From the NCBI GenBank assembly GCA_024637115.1, contig JAGXFU010000013.1:62001-126000 (forward strand): a stretch of DNA of 64,000 nucleotides. The letters are read 5' to 3'. The translations under genes and the position numbers were made by a program. The first letter of the stretch is position 1; each line of letters begins with the position of its first letter. Shown piece after piece: positions 23,319 through 31,557 of the stretch. The notes beneath the pieces were generated by a model. The model was not told the origin of the DNA. It saw nothing but the letters and a program-made list of their open reading frames with translations, and did no database searches. Source of the stretch: Actinomycetes bacterium (GTDB taxonomy: Bacteria; Actinomycetota; Coriobacteriia; Anaerosomatales; JAGXFU01).

Positions 23319-24479
23319 ATGACACGTATCCGCTCGTGGTATCTCAGACGCCCCGTTGTCGCAGTGCTCTGGACAACGGTCGCTGCCATGGTGCTTCTCC
23401 TTGGGGTCCTGGGCGCGGCGCAAGCGTCTGATCAGCCGACGTTCTGCGCCTCGTGTCACGAAATGACCCCGTACTATGACGCATGGTCCGAGGGCGCACA
23501 TGCGGATATTTCGTGTGTTGCCTGCCATGTCGACGCAGGCCTCACAGATCGGGTCTCACACAAGGTCGTGGCGCTCGGTGAAGTGTGGAAGCATGTCACC
23601 GAGGATCCCACGTTCCCACTTCCCGAACCCCCTCCTGTGCCGGACGAGCGCTGCATGGCATGCCACGAGAGCGTGGATATCGATATCAGCGGTCGCACAC
23701 ATGCAGAACACGCGGGCGACAAGTCGTGTGCACAGTGCCACGCGACAGTCGGCCATGATGTGAGCAACGCATCACTGATCGAGGCAGACATTTTCAACCC
23801 CGCCGCAGCCGAGGCACGAGCACGTCTGGTAGTGGCCTCCGTGGGCCAGGGTGCGGATAACATCGAAGGACACGTGACCACGCGCTGCTCGTCATGTCAC
23901 GACATGCAGACAGTGGGCTGCGAGAACTGTCACACACCAACCCACGAGCAGAAGACGGAAACGTGTAGCGTATGTCATGCGGCGGCAGCCGAGTGGCTGT
24001 TTACCCACCCGAGCGAGGGTGCGTGCGAATCATGCCATGCGGTACCTGACGGACACACCACGATCGCAACGGACAAGACGTGCGAATCCTGCCATTCCCA
24101 GATCGGCGAGTCCTGGGCGTTTGCCCACCCCGGAACGGATTCCACATGCACGTCATGTCACTCGACCCCATCAGATCATAGAAGCGGTTCGTGCACGTCG
24201 TGTCATGCGACAGGGAGAAGTTGGGCGTTCAAGCACCCGGGCTCTTCGGCCTGTGCGTCGTGCCACAAAGCTCCGTCAAGTCACTACGGCTCGTCGTGTT
24301 CGTCATGCCACTCCTCGGCACGTTCGTGGAGCAGTGCGTCATTTCGCCATCCCGGCGTTCCGGGCGGCGAGCACTCATATCGGAGTTTCTCGTGCACGTC
24401 CTGCCACCCAAGTGGGTACTCTAGTTACAGTTGCACGACGTGCCACGGCGCGGAAGGCCCAGATGATGACGATGACTGA
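23319..24479 (+). CDS. 15-heme c-type cytochrome, membrane anchored
   Basis: The 386-residue protein starts with a NapC/NrfH-style anchor (RRPVVAVLWTTVAAMVLLLGVL) and contains 15 CXXCH motifs, the first in CASCHEMTPYYDAW. After the first six, the protein becomes a chain of short heme units with W-x-F-x-HP between motifs (SWAFAHPG, SWAFKHPG), probably giving distal His ligands. The C-terminus is a conserved cap (GEHSYRSFSCTSCHPSGYSSYSCTTCH) followed by five Asp residues. It is a full-length paralogue of the 29-heme protein at 27459-29387. It is followed closely by the acidic membrane protein and the two-component genes. Confidence 0.93.
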   Translation: MTRIRSWYLRRPVVAVLWTTVAAMVLLLGVLGAAQASDQPTFCASCHEMTPYYDAWSEGAHADISCVACHVDAGLTDRVSHKVVALGEVWKHVTEDPTFPLPEPPPVPDERCMACHESVDIDISGRTHAEHAGDKSCAQCHATVGHDVSNASLIEADIFNPAAAEARARLVVASVGQGADNIEGHVTTRCSSCHDMQTVGCENCHTPTHEQKTETCSVCHAAAAEWLFTHPSEGACESCHAVPDGHTTIATDKTCESCHSQIGESWAFAHPGTDSTCTSCHSTPSDHRSGSCTSCHATGRSWAFKHPGSSACASCHKAPSSHYGSSCSSCHSSARSWSSASFRHPGVPGGEHSYRSFSCTSCHPSGYSSYSCTTCHGAEGPDDDDD

Positions 24480-24485
24480 TGCGCA

Positions 24486-24983
24486 ATGAAGACACGCATC
24501 CCATTTCCGACTATCACGATGACGATCATGGCTGCCCTGTTCTTCATGGCGGTCATGTCGATTGCCGCCTTTGGCTCACTCGGTCACCAAGGGTCGACCC
24601 TGAAAGTGCCTCTGGTCGAAACCGCGCTCGCGCTTGAGCCTAACCTCGTGGCACCCGCGAGCGCTACCGAGCCAACCGCAGAGCCGTCAGCCGAAACAAC
24701 CGCAACCGCAACCCCCGAGCCGCCGGCACAGACGCCCGCGCCTCCCAGGACGAACACCGTGAAGCCAACTCCCACCACGCCAAGCGTCCAGGAGCCAAAA
24801 AGCGATGGTGATGAGGACAAAGAGGACGACGAGGACCGTGAAGTGATCGCGCCCAAGATCCGGGATGATGATCACTCAGACGATGAGGAGTCGCACTCGC
24901 GCGATGCGGAAACTGAAACCCATGGACTGGCACGTCCTTCCGAGAGCACGGATGATGATTCTCTTGACCAAGAAAGTCACTAG
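24486..24983 (+). CDS. Pro/Thr-rich acidic membrane-anchored protein
   Basis: This 165-residue protein has one N-terminal membrane helix (about residues 10-32), a Pro/Thr/Ala-rich linker (residues 60-100) and a strongly acidic tail (DGDEDKEDDEDRE and similar). It begins 6 bp after the 15-heme gene and has no obvious ribosome site, suggesting coupling. There is no recognisable domain. The linker and acidic tail look like a wall-spanning or docking segment; the cytochrome also ends in an Asp tail. Function not known. Confidence 0.7.
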   Translation: MKTRIPFPTITMTIMAALFFMAVMSIAAFGSLGHQGSTLKVPLVETALALEPNLVAPASATEPTAEPSAETTATATPEPPAQTPAPPRTNTVKPTPTTPSVQEPKSDGDEDKEDDEDREVIAPKIRDDDHSDDEESHSRDAETETHGLARPSESTDDDSLDQESH

Positions 24984-25054
24984 AATGCGCGCAACCCTTC
25001 GATGTTCCTTGTCGGTGTGTGCGTGAATCCGGCGACATGGGGAATCATCCCAGC

Positions 25055-25720
25055 ATGAGAATCTTGCTGGTAGAAGACGAAGATCGCGTTGCCTCCTTCA
25101 TCATCAAGGGGCTCAACGCCGAGGGTCACACCGTGGAACGGGCTGCGACGGTCGCTGATGGTGTTGCGCTGTCCGCTGCGTTCGAGTTCGACATCGTCCT
25201 GCTCGACCGCATGCTGCCTGACGGCGACGGTCGAATGGTGCTCGAGGAGATCCGCAAGAGCGCTGAGAATACGCCTGTCATCGTCTTGAGCGCATTGGGC
25301 GAGACCGATGACAAGGTCGAACTCCTCGACCAGGGCGCAGACGACTATCTCGTAAAGCCCTTCGCCTTTGCCGAACTCGCAGCCCGAATACGGGCCAATG
25401 CCCGACACGAGCAACAATCCTCCCGAGTCTTGTCGGTTGGAGACGTCTCTCTCGACACGCTCTCACGCATCGCTCGGCGAGGAGACGTGACCATCGACCT
25501 ACCCTCCCGTGAATACGCACTGCTCGAATACCTGCTGCGTCACCCGAATCACGTGCTATCACGGCAGCAACTGCTCGACGCCGTATGGGGCTTTGACTTT
25601 GATACCGGCTCGAATGTGGTGGACGTCTACATCGGCTATCTGAGACGTAAGCTCGACGAAGGGTATACGGACTCATTCGTTGAGACGGTCCGAGGAGCCG
25701 GCTACCGTGTCCGCTCGTAG
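25055..25720 (+). CDS. OmpR-family response regulator
   Basis: ATG 25055 gives 221 residues beginning MRILLVEDED; ATG 25037 is an alternative. The receiver domain has the acidic pair E8-D9, phospho-acceptor D51 in LLDRMLPDGDG and K in YLVKPF. The C-terminal winged helix runs from about residue 125 (LPSREYALLEYLLRHPNHVLSRQQLLDAVWG and NVVDVYIGYLRRKLD). It overlaps the histidine kinase start. Its likely targets are the TCTAAG-N17-CTTAGA elements before the 15- and 29-heme genes. Confidence 0.92.
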   Translation: MRILLVEDEDRVASFIIKGLNAEGHTVERAATVADGVALSAAFEFDIVLLDRMLPDGDGRMVLEEIRKSAENTPVIVLSALGETDDKVELLDQGADDYLVKPFAFAELAARIRANARHEQQSSRVLSVGDVSLDTLSRIARRGDVTIDLPSREYALLEYLLRHPNHVLSRQQLLDAVWGFDFDTGSNVVDVYIGYLRRKLDEGYTDSFVETVRGAGYRVRS

Positions 25721-27134
25721 ACGGCTCACCGCCTCTACCCGCGTTGCCCTGGCTGTGGTCATGGTGCTCGCGGTTGGTGTCAGCGCAGTCTCGGCCGTTG
25801 CATACACGGGAGTCACTAATCGCGTTGCAGACGATCTGGATGCTGCACTCGTTCGAGAGGTCGAAGCCTACACTGCGACTGTGGCTCCTCGAGGCGCCGC
25901 CGAAGATCGAACGCTCGAAGACGCCTCACGTTCGTATCTGGAAGCCCGCGTGGAGCAGCAAACCGGACTTTCACCTGTGCTGCTTGTGCAATTCGCAGAT
26001 GGGCGAGTGCTCTCGAACAGCAGCATCGAATTGGAGAAGGCAGCCGGCAACGCCAGCCTTCTGGCGACAGACACAGCAACGCCGGGGTTCACGGAGCTGA
26101 GCTTCGAAGGGGTCCGGTACCGCGCCGCAACAACTCTGGTCGTCAATGAATCCGGCACTACGGTTGCGGTGTTCCAGGCAGCGGCATCGACCTCAGAACT
26201 GGACACGGTTGCTCGGCAGTTGCTCATATCACTTGCAATCGCGAGTACTTCGGTTGTGCTCGTGGGTGCGCTCTTCTCACTCCGGGTCGCGCGCAAGACG
26301 CTCTCTCCCCTACGCGACATTGCCCGCATCGCCTCTCATGTGACCCAGACAAGCCTTGGGGAGCGGGTAGACCATGTGGGTCCCGACGACGAGATCACGG
26401 CGCTTGCTCAGTCGCTCGACGCAATGCTCGACCGTATCGAGATCGCCTTTGGCGAACAACGAAGGTTCGTTGGCGATGCGAGCCATGAGCTTAGAACGCC
26501 CGTTGCCATCATTCGCGGGAATCTCGATATCGCTCGCGCCTCGTGGGCAAGCGATGGCGAGCAAGAAGAAGCTATGCGCGTGATCGACGACGAGGTCAAC
26601 CGCATGCAACGTCTCTTAGAAGATATGTTGTCTCTCGCACGTGGTTCCAGTTCGTTGCGGCGTCCCTTCCAACCCCTCGACATCGGGCTCGTGCTTCAGG
26701 ATGCTGCGGCGCGTGCGCACAATCTCGGGGAGCGCGAATGGTCCCTGTCGTGCGCGACAGACCCCTGGGCACTGGGCGACGCAGACCTGTTGGAGCAAGC
26801 GATCGGCAACCTGTTGCGCAATGCCATCGAACACACGACCGAAGGCCAGCGCATCGATCTGGAGTGCAGCGGGGGCGATGGTGGAGTCGTTATTCGCATT
26901 CACGACACAGGTCCGGGAATTCCGGAAAAGGACTTGCCAAACATATTTGATCGCTTCTACCGCGCGCGGGGCGTTCGCTCCACCGGAGCGCACGGCAGCG
27001 GACTGGGGCTCGCCATCGTGCGGCAGATCGTGTGGATGCACAGCGGTACCGTTGACGCGGCCAATGCAGCCGACGGAGGCGCCGTGTTCACCGTACGACT
27101 GCCCGCAATCGAACCTCCTGACGACACCCTCTAG
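25707..27134 (+). CDS. Membrane sensor histidine kinase
   Basis: GTG 25707 is chosen because GAGGAG lies 9 nt upstream; it overlaps the response regulator stop by 14 bp. The 475-residue protein has TM1 at about 12-33, an extracytoplasmic sensor of roughly 135 residues with no motif I recognise, TM2 at about 172-193, HAMP, HisKA with H260 in GDASHELRTPVA, and HATPase with NLLRNAIEH, DTGPGIPEKD and GSGLGLAIV. It should phosphorylate the partner regulator. Linkage to the 15-heme gene suggests it senses redox state or an acceptor. Confidence 0.92.
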   Translation: MSARRRLTASTRVALAVVMVLAVGVSAVSAVAYTGVTNRVADDLDAALVREVEAYTATVAPRGAAEDRTLEDASRSYLEARVEQQTGLSPVLLVQFADGRVLSNSSIELEKAAGNASLLATDTATPGFTELSFEGVRYRAATTLVVNESGTTVAVFQAAASTSELDTVARQLLISLAIASTSVVLVGALFSLRVARKTLSPLRDIARIASHVTQTSLGERVDHVGPDDEITALAQSLDAMLDRIEIAFGEQRRFVGDASHELRTPVAIIRGNLDIARASWASDGEQEEAMRVIDDEVNRMQRLLEDMLSLARGSSSLRRPFQPLDIGLVLQDAAARAHNLGEREWSLSCATDPWALGDADLLEQAIGNLLRNAIEHTTEGQRIDLECSGGDGGVVIRIHDTGPGIPEKDLPNIFDRFYRARGVRSTGAHGSGLGLAIVRQIVWMHSGTVDAANAADGGAVFTVRLPAIEPPDDTL

Positions 27135-27182
27135 CCCGTTGCGCTCTGCGAAGCCGGCAAGGCCCTGGTGAGAAAAGGCGTG

Positions 27183-27279
27183 TGGCGGAGGCGCGTGCGA
27201 ATCGAACACACCCGGGACGCTCTTCACGCCCCACTACGGTTTTGAAGACCGCGGAGCCCACCAGGACTCATCCGCCTCC
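27183..27279 (-). tRNA. selC: tRNA-Sec (anticodon TCA), copy between the kinase and 29-heme genes
   Basis: The minus strand gives a 97-nt tRNA with encoded CCA, 8-nt acceptor strands (GGAGGCGG with GCGCCTCC; only the eighth pair, G-G, fails), a 6-bp D stem GAGTCC/GGGCTC, anticodon loop CTTCAAA with TCA, a long variable arm and T-arm GTGTG-TTCGATT-CGCAC. These are the hallmarks of bacterial selenocysteine tRNA. It differs from the copy at 29490-29586 at 3 of 97 positions, and its D stem pairs better. It converges with the kinase gene. Confidence 0.9.
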
Positions 27280-27286
27280 ATGAAGG

Positions 27287-27314
27287 ATTCTAGCGGGAGA
27301 CTCGCTACGCGCAA
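27287..27314 (-). promoter_or_regulatory. Promoter of tRNA-Sec copy 27183-27279
   Basis: Minus-strand TTGCGC (27314-27309), 16-nt spacer, TAGAAT (27292-27287), ending 7 nt before the tRNA 5' end. Both hexamers and spacing are identical to those before the decayed copy. Confidence 0.6.
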
Positions 27315-27349
27315 GCACAGAACTACCGAGCCGTCTCCCCCACCCGCTA

Positions 27350-27410
27350 TCTAAGAAACACCTCATGTGTGACTTAGAACACGCTTAGGCTCGAGACCGA
27401 TGATTGCTGT
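27350..27410 (+). promoter_or_regulatory. Shared regulatory element of the multiheme pair, copy 2
   Basis: TCTAAG (27350-27355), 17 nt, CTTAGA (27373-27378), 17 nt, ACCGATGAT (27396-27404), then CTGTAGGAA. The copy before the 15-heme gene has the same words at the same distances, while the DNA between the words has largely diverged. This pattern indicates selection on a binding site. Confidence 0.6.
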
Positions 27411-27458
27411 AGGAAAGGCTTACCGGGACCCTCGGACCCAGAGAGCAGGATCAAGCTG

Positions 27459-29387
27459 ATGGCCCGCCTCCGATCGTGGTATCTACGACGACCGCTTGTT
27501 GCGACGATTTGGATCGTTGTAGCCGCGGTCGTTTTGCTGGCCGGATTCATTGGAGCGGCGCAAGCGTCTGATCAGCCCACGTTCTGCACTACCTGCCATG
27601 AGATGGATCCGTACTACGACTCCTGGTCTGTTGGCCCCCATGCCGACGTATCGTGCGTGGCGTGCCACGTAGATGCGGGTATCACCCCCCGAGTGACTCA
27701 CAAGTTCGTTGCTCTCGGCGAGCTCTGGAAACATGTGACCGATGATCCGACCTTCCCCCTCCCGGAGGCCGCTGTCGTTCCTAATGAGCGGTGTGTGACC
27801 TGCCACGAGAGCGTTGATATCACCATCGGTGGCCGCACGCACGCAGAGCACGCCGGTGACCGCGCCTGTTCGCTGTGCCACGCGACTGTCGGCCACGATG
27901 TAAGTAACGAGGCTCTGCAAGAAGCGGGAATCTTCAATCCCGAAGCTGCCGCGCTTCGCGCTGCCGACGTAGTGGCGACAGTCGGGCAGGGCATCGACAA
28001 CCTCACGGGACACATCCCCACGCCCTGCGCGTCCTGCCACGATATGGCGGCCACAGGATGCGAGTCATGCCACACCCCCGAACATGATGCGCTGCCCGCT
28101 GACTGCACTTCGTGCCACGCGCCTGCCGAGGAGTGGTTCTTTACCCATCCGATCGAGGGCGGCTGCTCATCATGTCACGAACTCCCTGACCCACACACAG
28201 CAGGCAAAGCTGCAACTGAGACCGCATGTGAAACGTGCCATGTTGCCCGCGGCGTTGATTGGGCCTTCACCCACCCCGCAGACAAAGAATGCGTGTCGTG
28301 CCACGTGCGCTCCGAAGACCACCCGGCGACTGCCCCCGATGAGCCGTGTGTGACGTGCCACACCGAAGCAGGTCAGTCCTGGGCGTTTGTGCACCCCGCA
28401 TCTACCTCGAGCTGCGAGTCATGTCATGCGCGCCCCACCGATCACAAGAGCGGCACCTGCTCGGGCTGTCACGAGACCGGCACGACCTGGGCGTTCAATC
28501 ACGCCCAGTCGAGCGCGTGCCAGAGCTGTCACGTCCGGCCCGCCCGACATAACACTGCCTCATGCACGACATGCCACAAGTCGGCGGCATCATGGAAGTT
28601 CACGCACCCCGGAGGCAACACCGGCTGCACGTCGTGCCACACGCGACCCTCGGGTCACAGCACCGCGGCGTGTACCACCTGTCACTCTGTTGGCGGCACG
28701 TGGAAGTTCAATCATCCCGCAGCGAGTTCGAACTGTACGAGTTGTCACGCCAAGCCATCGGGCCACAGCTCCGCCACCTGTACGACATGTCATTCGGTTG
28801 GCACCACATGGGCATTCAAGCACCCGAGCGCCGGATCGACCTGTACGACATGCCATACGCGACCCTCGGGTCACAACACCGCGGCGTGTACCACCTGTCA
28901 CCGTGTTGGCAGCACGTGGAAGTTCAATCATCCCGCAGCGAGTTCGAACTGTAAGAGTTGTCACGCCAAGCCATCGGGCCACAGCTCCGCCACCTGTACG
29001 ACCTGTCATTCGGTTGGCACCACATGGGCATTCAAGCACCCGAGCGCCGGATCGACCTGTACGACATGCCATACGCGACCCTCGGGTCACAGTTCCGCCA
29101 CGTGCACGACATGTCATTCGGTCGGGAGCAGCTGGCGATTCAACCATCCGACGTCGACAGCGTGTTCGTCGTGCCACAGTGCCCCCTCTAACCATTACGG
29201 GACCACCTGCTCTTCGTGCCACTCCGCCTCAAGATCGTGGGGTAGCGCAACGTTCAGTCACCCACGGGTCCCTGGCGGCGAGCATTCCTATCGCAGCTTT
29301 GCCTGCGCCAAGTGTCACCCGAGCGGCTACTCGAACTACAGCTGCACCACGTGCCACTCGGGAGGCGCCCCCGACGATGACGACTAG
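27459..29387 (+). CDS. 29-heme c-type cytochrome, membrane anchored, repeat-expanded
   Basis: The 642-residue protein has the same NapC-like anchor, first six heme sites, C-terminal cap (GEHSYRSFACAKCHPSGYSNYSCTTCH) and Asp tail as the 15-heme paralogue, but 29 CXXCH motifs. The extra hemes lie in a central run of about 18-residue units of the form CTTCHSVGTTWAFKHPSAGS followed by CTTCHTRPSGH. Each unit supplies a CXXCH and a nearby HP or SGH histidine. Part of the run is an exact-period tandem repeat in the DNA. It looks like an elongated heme wire for extracellular electron transfer; that function is inferred. A hairpin terminator follows. Confidence 0.93.
   Translation: MARLRSWYLRRPLVATIWIVVAAVVLLAGFIGAAQASDQPTFCTTCHEMDPYYDSWSVGPHADVSCVACHVDAGITPRVTHKFVALGELWKHVTDDPTFPLPEAAVVPNERCVTCHESVDITIGGRTHAEHAGDRACSLCHATVGHDVSNEALQEAGIFNPEAAALRAADVVATVGQGIDNLTGHIPTPCASCHDMAATGCESCHTPEHDALPADCTSCHAPAEEWFFTHPIEGGCSSCHELPDPHTAGKAATETACETCHVARGVDWAFTHPADKECVSCHVRSEDHPATAPDEPCVTCHTEAGQSWAFVHPASTSSCESCHARPTDHKSGTCSGCHETGTTWAFNHAQSSACQSCHVRPARHNTASCTTCHKSAASWKFTHPGGNTGCTSCHTRPSGHSTAACTTCHSVGGTWKFNHPAASSNCTSCHAKPSGHSSATCTTCHSVGTTWAFKHPSAGSTCTTCHTRPSGHNTAACTTCHRVGSTWKFNHPAASSNCKSCHAKPSGHSSATCTTCHSVGTTWAFKHPSAGSTCTTCHTRPSGHSSATCTTCHSVGSSWRFNHPTSTACSSCHSAPSNHYGTTCSSCHSASRSWGSATFSHPRVPGGEHSYRSFACAKCHPSGYSNYSCTTCHSGGAPDDDD
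28636..29095 (+). repeat. 216-bp tandem repeat inside the 29-heme gene
   Basis: Anchor words recur at a fixed 216-bp period: GCGACCCTCGGGTCACA begins near 28644, 28860 and 29076, and GTTGTCACGCCAAGCC begins at 28741 and 28957. One period encodes 72 residues with four CXXCH sites. Copies are near-identical, with a few changes such as CACTCTGTTGGCGGC against CACCGTGTTGGCAGC, implying a recent expansion. The frame is preserved. Confidence 0.85.
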
Positions 29388-29435
29388 GCCACACTGACTG
29401 GCTCTCTCCGTGGTCCAATACTCCCCCTGAAACAA

Positions 29436-29477
29436 CAATGATGCTCGCTTCACCGCTAGGGTGAGCGAGCATCATTG
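29436..29477. terminator. Bidirectional hairpin terminator
   Basis: CAATGATGCTCGCT (from 29436) pairs perfectly over 14 bp with AGCGAGCATCATTG (ending 29477), and the stem extends inward through CACC/GGTG with a one-base slip. TGTTTGTG follows on the plus strand and TTGTTT on the minus strand. It separates the 29-heme gene from the convergent tRNA-Sec and can serve both. Confidence 0.75.
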
Positions 29478-29489
29478 TGTTTGTGATGG

Positions 29490-29586
29490 TGGCGGAGACG
29501 CGTGCGAATCGAACACACCCGGGACGCTCTTCACGCCCCACTACGGTTTTGAAGACCGCGGAGACCACCAGGACCCATCCGCCTCC
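29490..29586 (-). tRNA. selC: tRNA-Sec (anticodon TCA), copy next to selB
   Basis: A 97-nt tRNA with encoded CCA, TCA anticodon in CTTCAAA, long variable arm and the 8+5 acceptor/T-arm layout. Relative to the copy at 27183-27279 it has three changes, which place a U-U mismatch in the D stem and a G-U pair in the acceptor, so it is slightly less well paired. It follows selB by 63 bp and has its own strong promoter. It decodes UGA as selenocysteine with SelA, SelB and SelD products. Confidence 0.92.
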
Positions 29587-29593
29587 ATGGGGG

Positions 29594-29622
29594 ATTCTGT
29601 GCGTGAAGGAAGGAAGTGTCAA
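29594..29622 (-). promoter_or_regulatory. Promoter of the selB-adjacent tRNA-Sec
   Basis: Minus-strand TTGACA (29622-29617), a 17-nt spacer and CAGAAT (29599-29594), ending 7 nt before the tRNA. The -35 is the consensus, stronger than the TTGCGC of the other copies. Confidence 0.65.
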
Positions 29623-29649
29623 ACAACGCTGCCGGACGGACGACAGCGG

Positions 29650-31551
29650 CTAGTCGCGCAGCACCCGCAACTCTCCCTCGCGACGAGTAAGGCCCTGGGC
29701 ATCAAAGTATTCCAGCAGCGGAATCGCGTACTTGCGACTCACGCCGAGGACATCACGGAGGTCGGCTGCAGTTGCCGTTCCGGCCGACTCGAGGTGCGAT
29801 CTGATCGCTGCTGCGCCCGAATCGATCGCACTCTGCAGAAAGTGCGTATCGCCTCCGATGCGCACCACGGCACCCTCACTCACGAGCTTGTTGAGTACCT
29901 TGACCGCGAGCGCCTTCTCAATGCCCGCGCCCTGCGCCAGAGCGCCGACAGACTCAGGCGCAAGCCCCTGCGCCCCCAGAGCGCCGAGGAGCTCCTCGCG
30001 CGCTCGGGTCTCCTCGGCAAGTGCAGAGACCGCGGCCTTGGGGTGACGGACGCTTCCGCCCTCTGTCGCGGCGCGGCCTGACTGCGCGGCACGTTCCACG
30101 AGAGAGTCAAAGACCTTTGCGGGCAGTCGTTTGTCCACCTGATCGCGAAGCGCGGCTGCTGCAATGCCGGTGATCCGGGGATTGCGCTCGTGAAAGGAGA
30201 GCAAGGCCGCCTCGATTGAATCCAAGAGCGCTTCGAGCGCTTCCCGGGTGACAAACAACGTCTCTTTGCCCAGTTTGAGGCGCTCGAGATCGGCACGGTT
30301 GAGATCGTCGGCGACCTGCGAACGTGGAACGCCGATGGCAGCTGCCACGTCGGCCGAGCTCATGGGTATCCCTCGCGAGGCGAGCATTTCGACTGCTGCC
30401 GCGGCGAGGTCATGAGCATCGAGCGCTGTCAGAAAGGAGTGCTCGTGATCTTTCAGCGTGGTGCGACGGGGCGGCAAGACATCGAGAACCACGCCACCGC
30501 CGATCGTGAACATCGGCGAATAGGAGCGCACGATGAACCGGTCGTCGTAGCGCGGCGCAAGCGGCTCTTCGAGCCTGATCTGCGCGTACGCGGACTCCCC
30601 GGGGGCGAGCTCGTTAGCCCCCATGAGAAGCACACGACCGAGCACCTCCCGTGTGCCGTGATGCACATGCACCCTGACTCCGCTCTCGAAGGGCTTGTCC
30701 TGGCCGGGGAAGCCCAGGTAGGTGAATCGGGTATCGAAGCGATCGGTGACCGTGAGCGTTGCCGGCGCGGCAACGATGTCGCCACGTGAGACCTCATCAG
30801 TATCGAGTCCCGCGATGTTGAGTGCCACGCGCTGGCCTGCCTGAGCTTTGTCGACCTGCTCGCCGTGTACCTGCACGCTGCGGATGCGACCCTCGCGAAG
30901 CGACGGGTAGAGCTCAACCATGTCATCGCGACGTGCCGAGCCGGACCACATAGTGCCGGTCACCACCGTACCTGCGCCGGAGATGGTGAACACCCGGTCA
31001 ACGGGGAGCCTCATGGGCAGCTCGGCCTGACGACTCGGTGCCTCCCCCGCGACGGTGTCGAGCACAGCCCGGAGCTCATCGAGACCCGCGCCCGTCTTGG
31101 CTGACACGGGGATGATGGGTGCGCCCGCCAGCCCGGTGCCTTCCAATAGCGACGAGATCTCCTCGGCAACGAGTTCGAGCCATTCGGGATCGGCGAGATC
31201 GGATTTCGAGAGCGCCACGAGGCCTTTATCGATACCGAGCAGGTCGATGATCGCGAGGTGCTCGCGTGTCTGGGGCATGATGCCGTCGTCCGCCGCGATC
31301 ACGAGCATGACCACATCGATGCCGGTCGCGCCGGCCACCATCTGGCGCACGAATCGTTCGTGGCCGGGAACGTCGACAACGCCCATAGTGCGCCCGCTCG
31401 GCAGCTCGAGTTCAGCGAACCCGAGTTCGATAGTGATGCCGCGTGCCTTTTCCTCGGCGAGGCGATCAGGATCAGTGCCGGTGAGAGCTGCAACGAGCGC
31501 AGACTTGCCGTGGTCGATGTGTCCGGCGGTCCCTAGTACGAGCGACGGCAT
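29650..31551 (-). CDS. selB: Selenocysteine-specific elongation factor SelB
   Basis: The 633-residue protein has the GTPase motifs [13 protein letters not shown] (residues 7-19), the switch II motif DVPGHERF and SKSD, then EF-Tu-like domains II and III, and four winged-helix repeats in the C-terminal half that bind the SECIS RNA. Length is normal. It lies 6 bp after selA and is followed by tRNA-Sec, so the entire decoding set is together. Confidence 0.95.
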   Translation of the reverse strand: MPSLVLGTAGHIDHGKSALVAALTGTDPDRLAEEKARGITIELGFAELELPSGRTMGVVDVPGHERFVRQMVAGATGIDVVMLVIAADDGIMPQTREHLAIIDLLGIDKGLVALSKSDLADPEWLELVAEEISSLLEGTGLAGAPIIPVSAKTGAGLDELRAVLDTVAGEAPSRQAELPMRLPVDRVFTISGAGTVVTGTMWSGSARRDDMVELYPSLREGRIRSVQVHGEQVDKAQAGQRVALNIAGLDTDEVSRGDIVAAPATLTVTDRFDTRFTYLGFPGQDKPFESGVRVHVHHGTREVLGRVLLMGANELAPGESAYAQIRLEEPLAPRYDDRFIVRSYSPMFTIGGGVVLDVLPPRRTTLKDHEHSFLTALDAHDLAAAAVEMLASRGIPMSSADVAAAIGVPRSQVADDLNRADLERLKLGKETLFVTREALEALLDSIEAALLSFHERNPRITGIAAAALRDQVDKRLPAKVFDSLVERAAQSGRAATEGGSVRHPKAAVSALAEETRAREELLGALGAQGLAPESVGALAQGAGIEKALAVKVLNKLVSEGAVVRIGGDTHFLQSAIDSGAAAIRSHLESAGTATAADLRDVLGVSRKYAIPLLEYFDAQGLTRREGELRVLRD

Positions 31552-31557
31552 AGGGCG

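Noticed and set aside
24486-24983. Acidic protein as a heme or LPXTG-anchored protein
   Set aside because: No CXXCH and no sorting motif; only an N-terminal helix, a Pro/Thr linker and an acidic tail are visible.
28636-29095. CRISPR-like repetition
   Set aside because: Period is 216 bp, with no unique spacers, and the repeats are coding in phase with heme motifs.
28387-29397. 336-codon ORF in a second plus frame rich in Arg/His repeats
   Set aside because: It is the off-frame reading of the repeat region of the 29-heme gene; the CXXCH frame is the real one.
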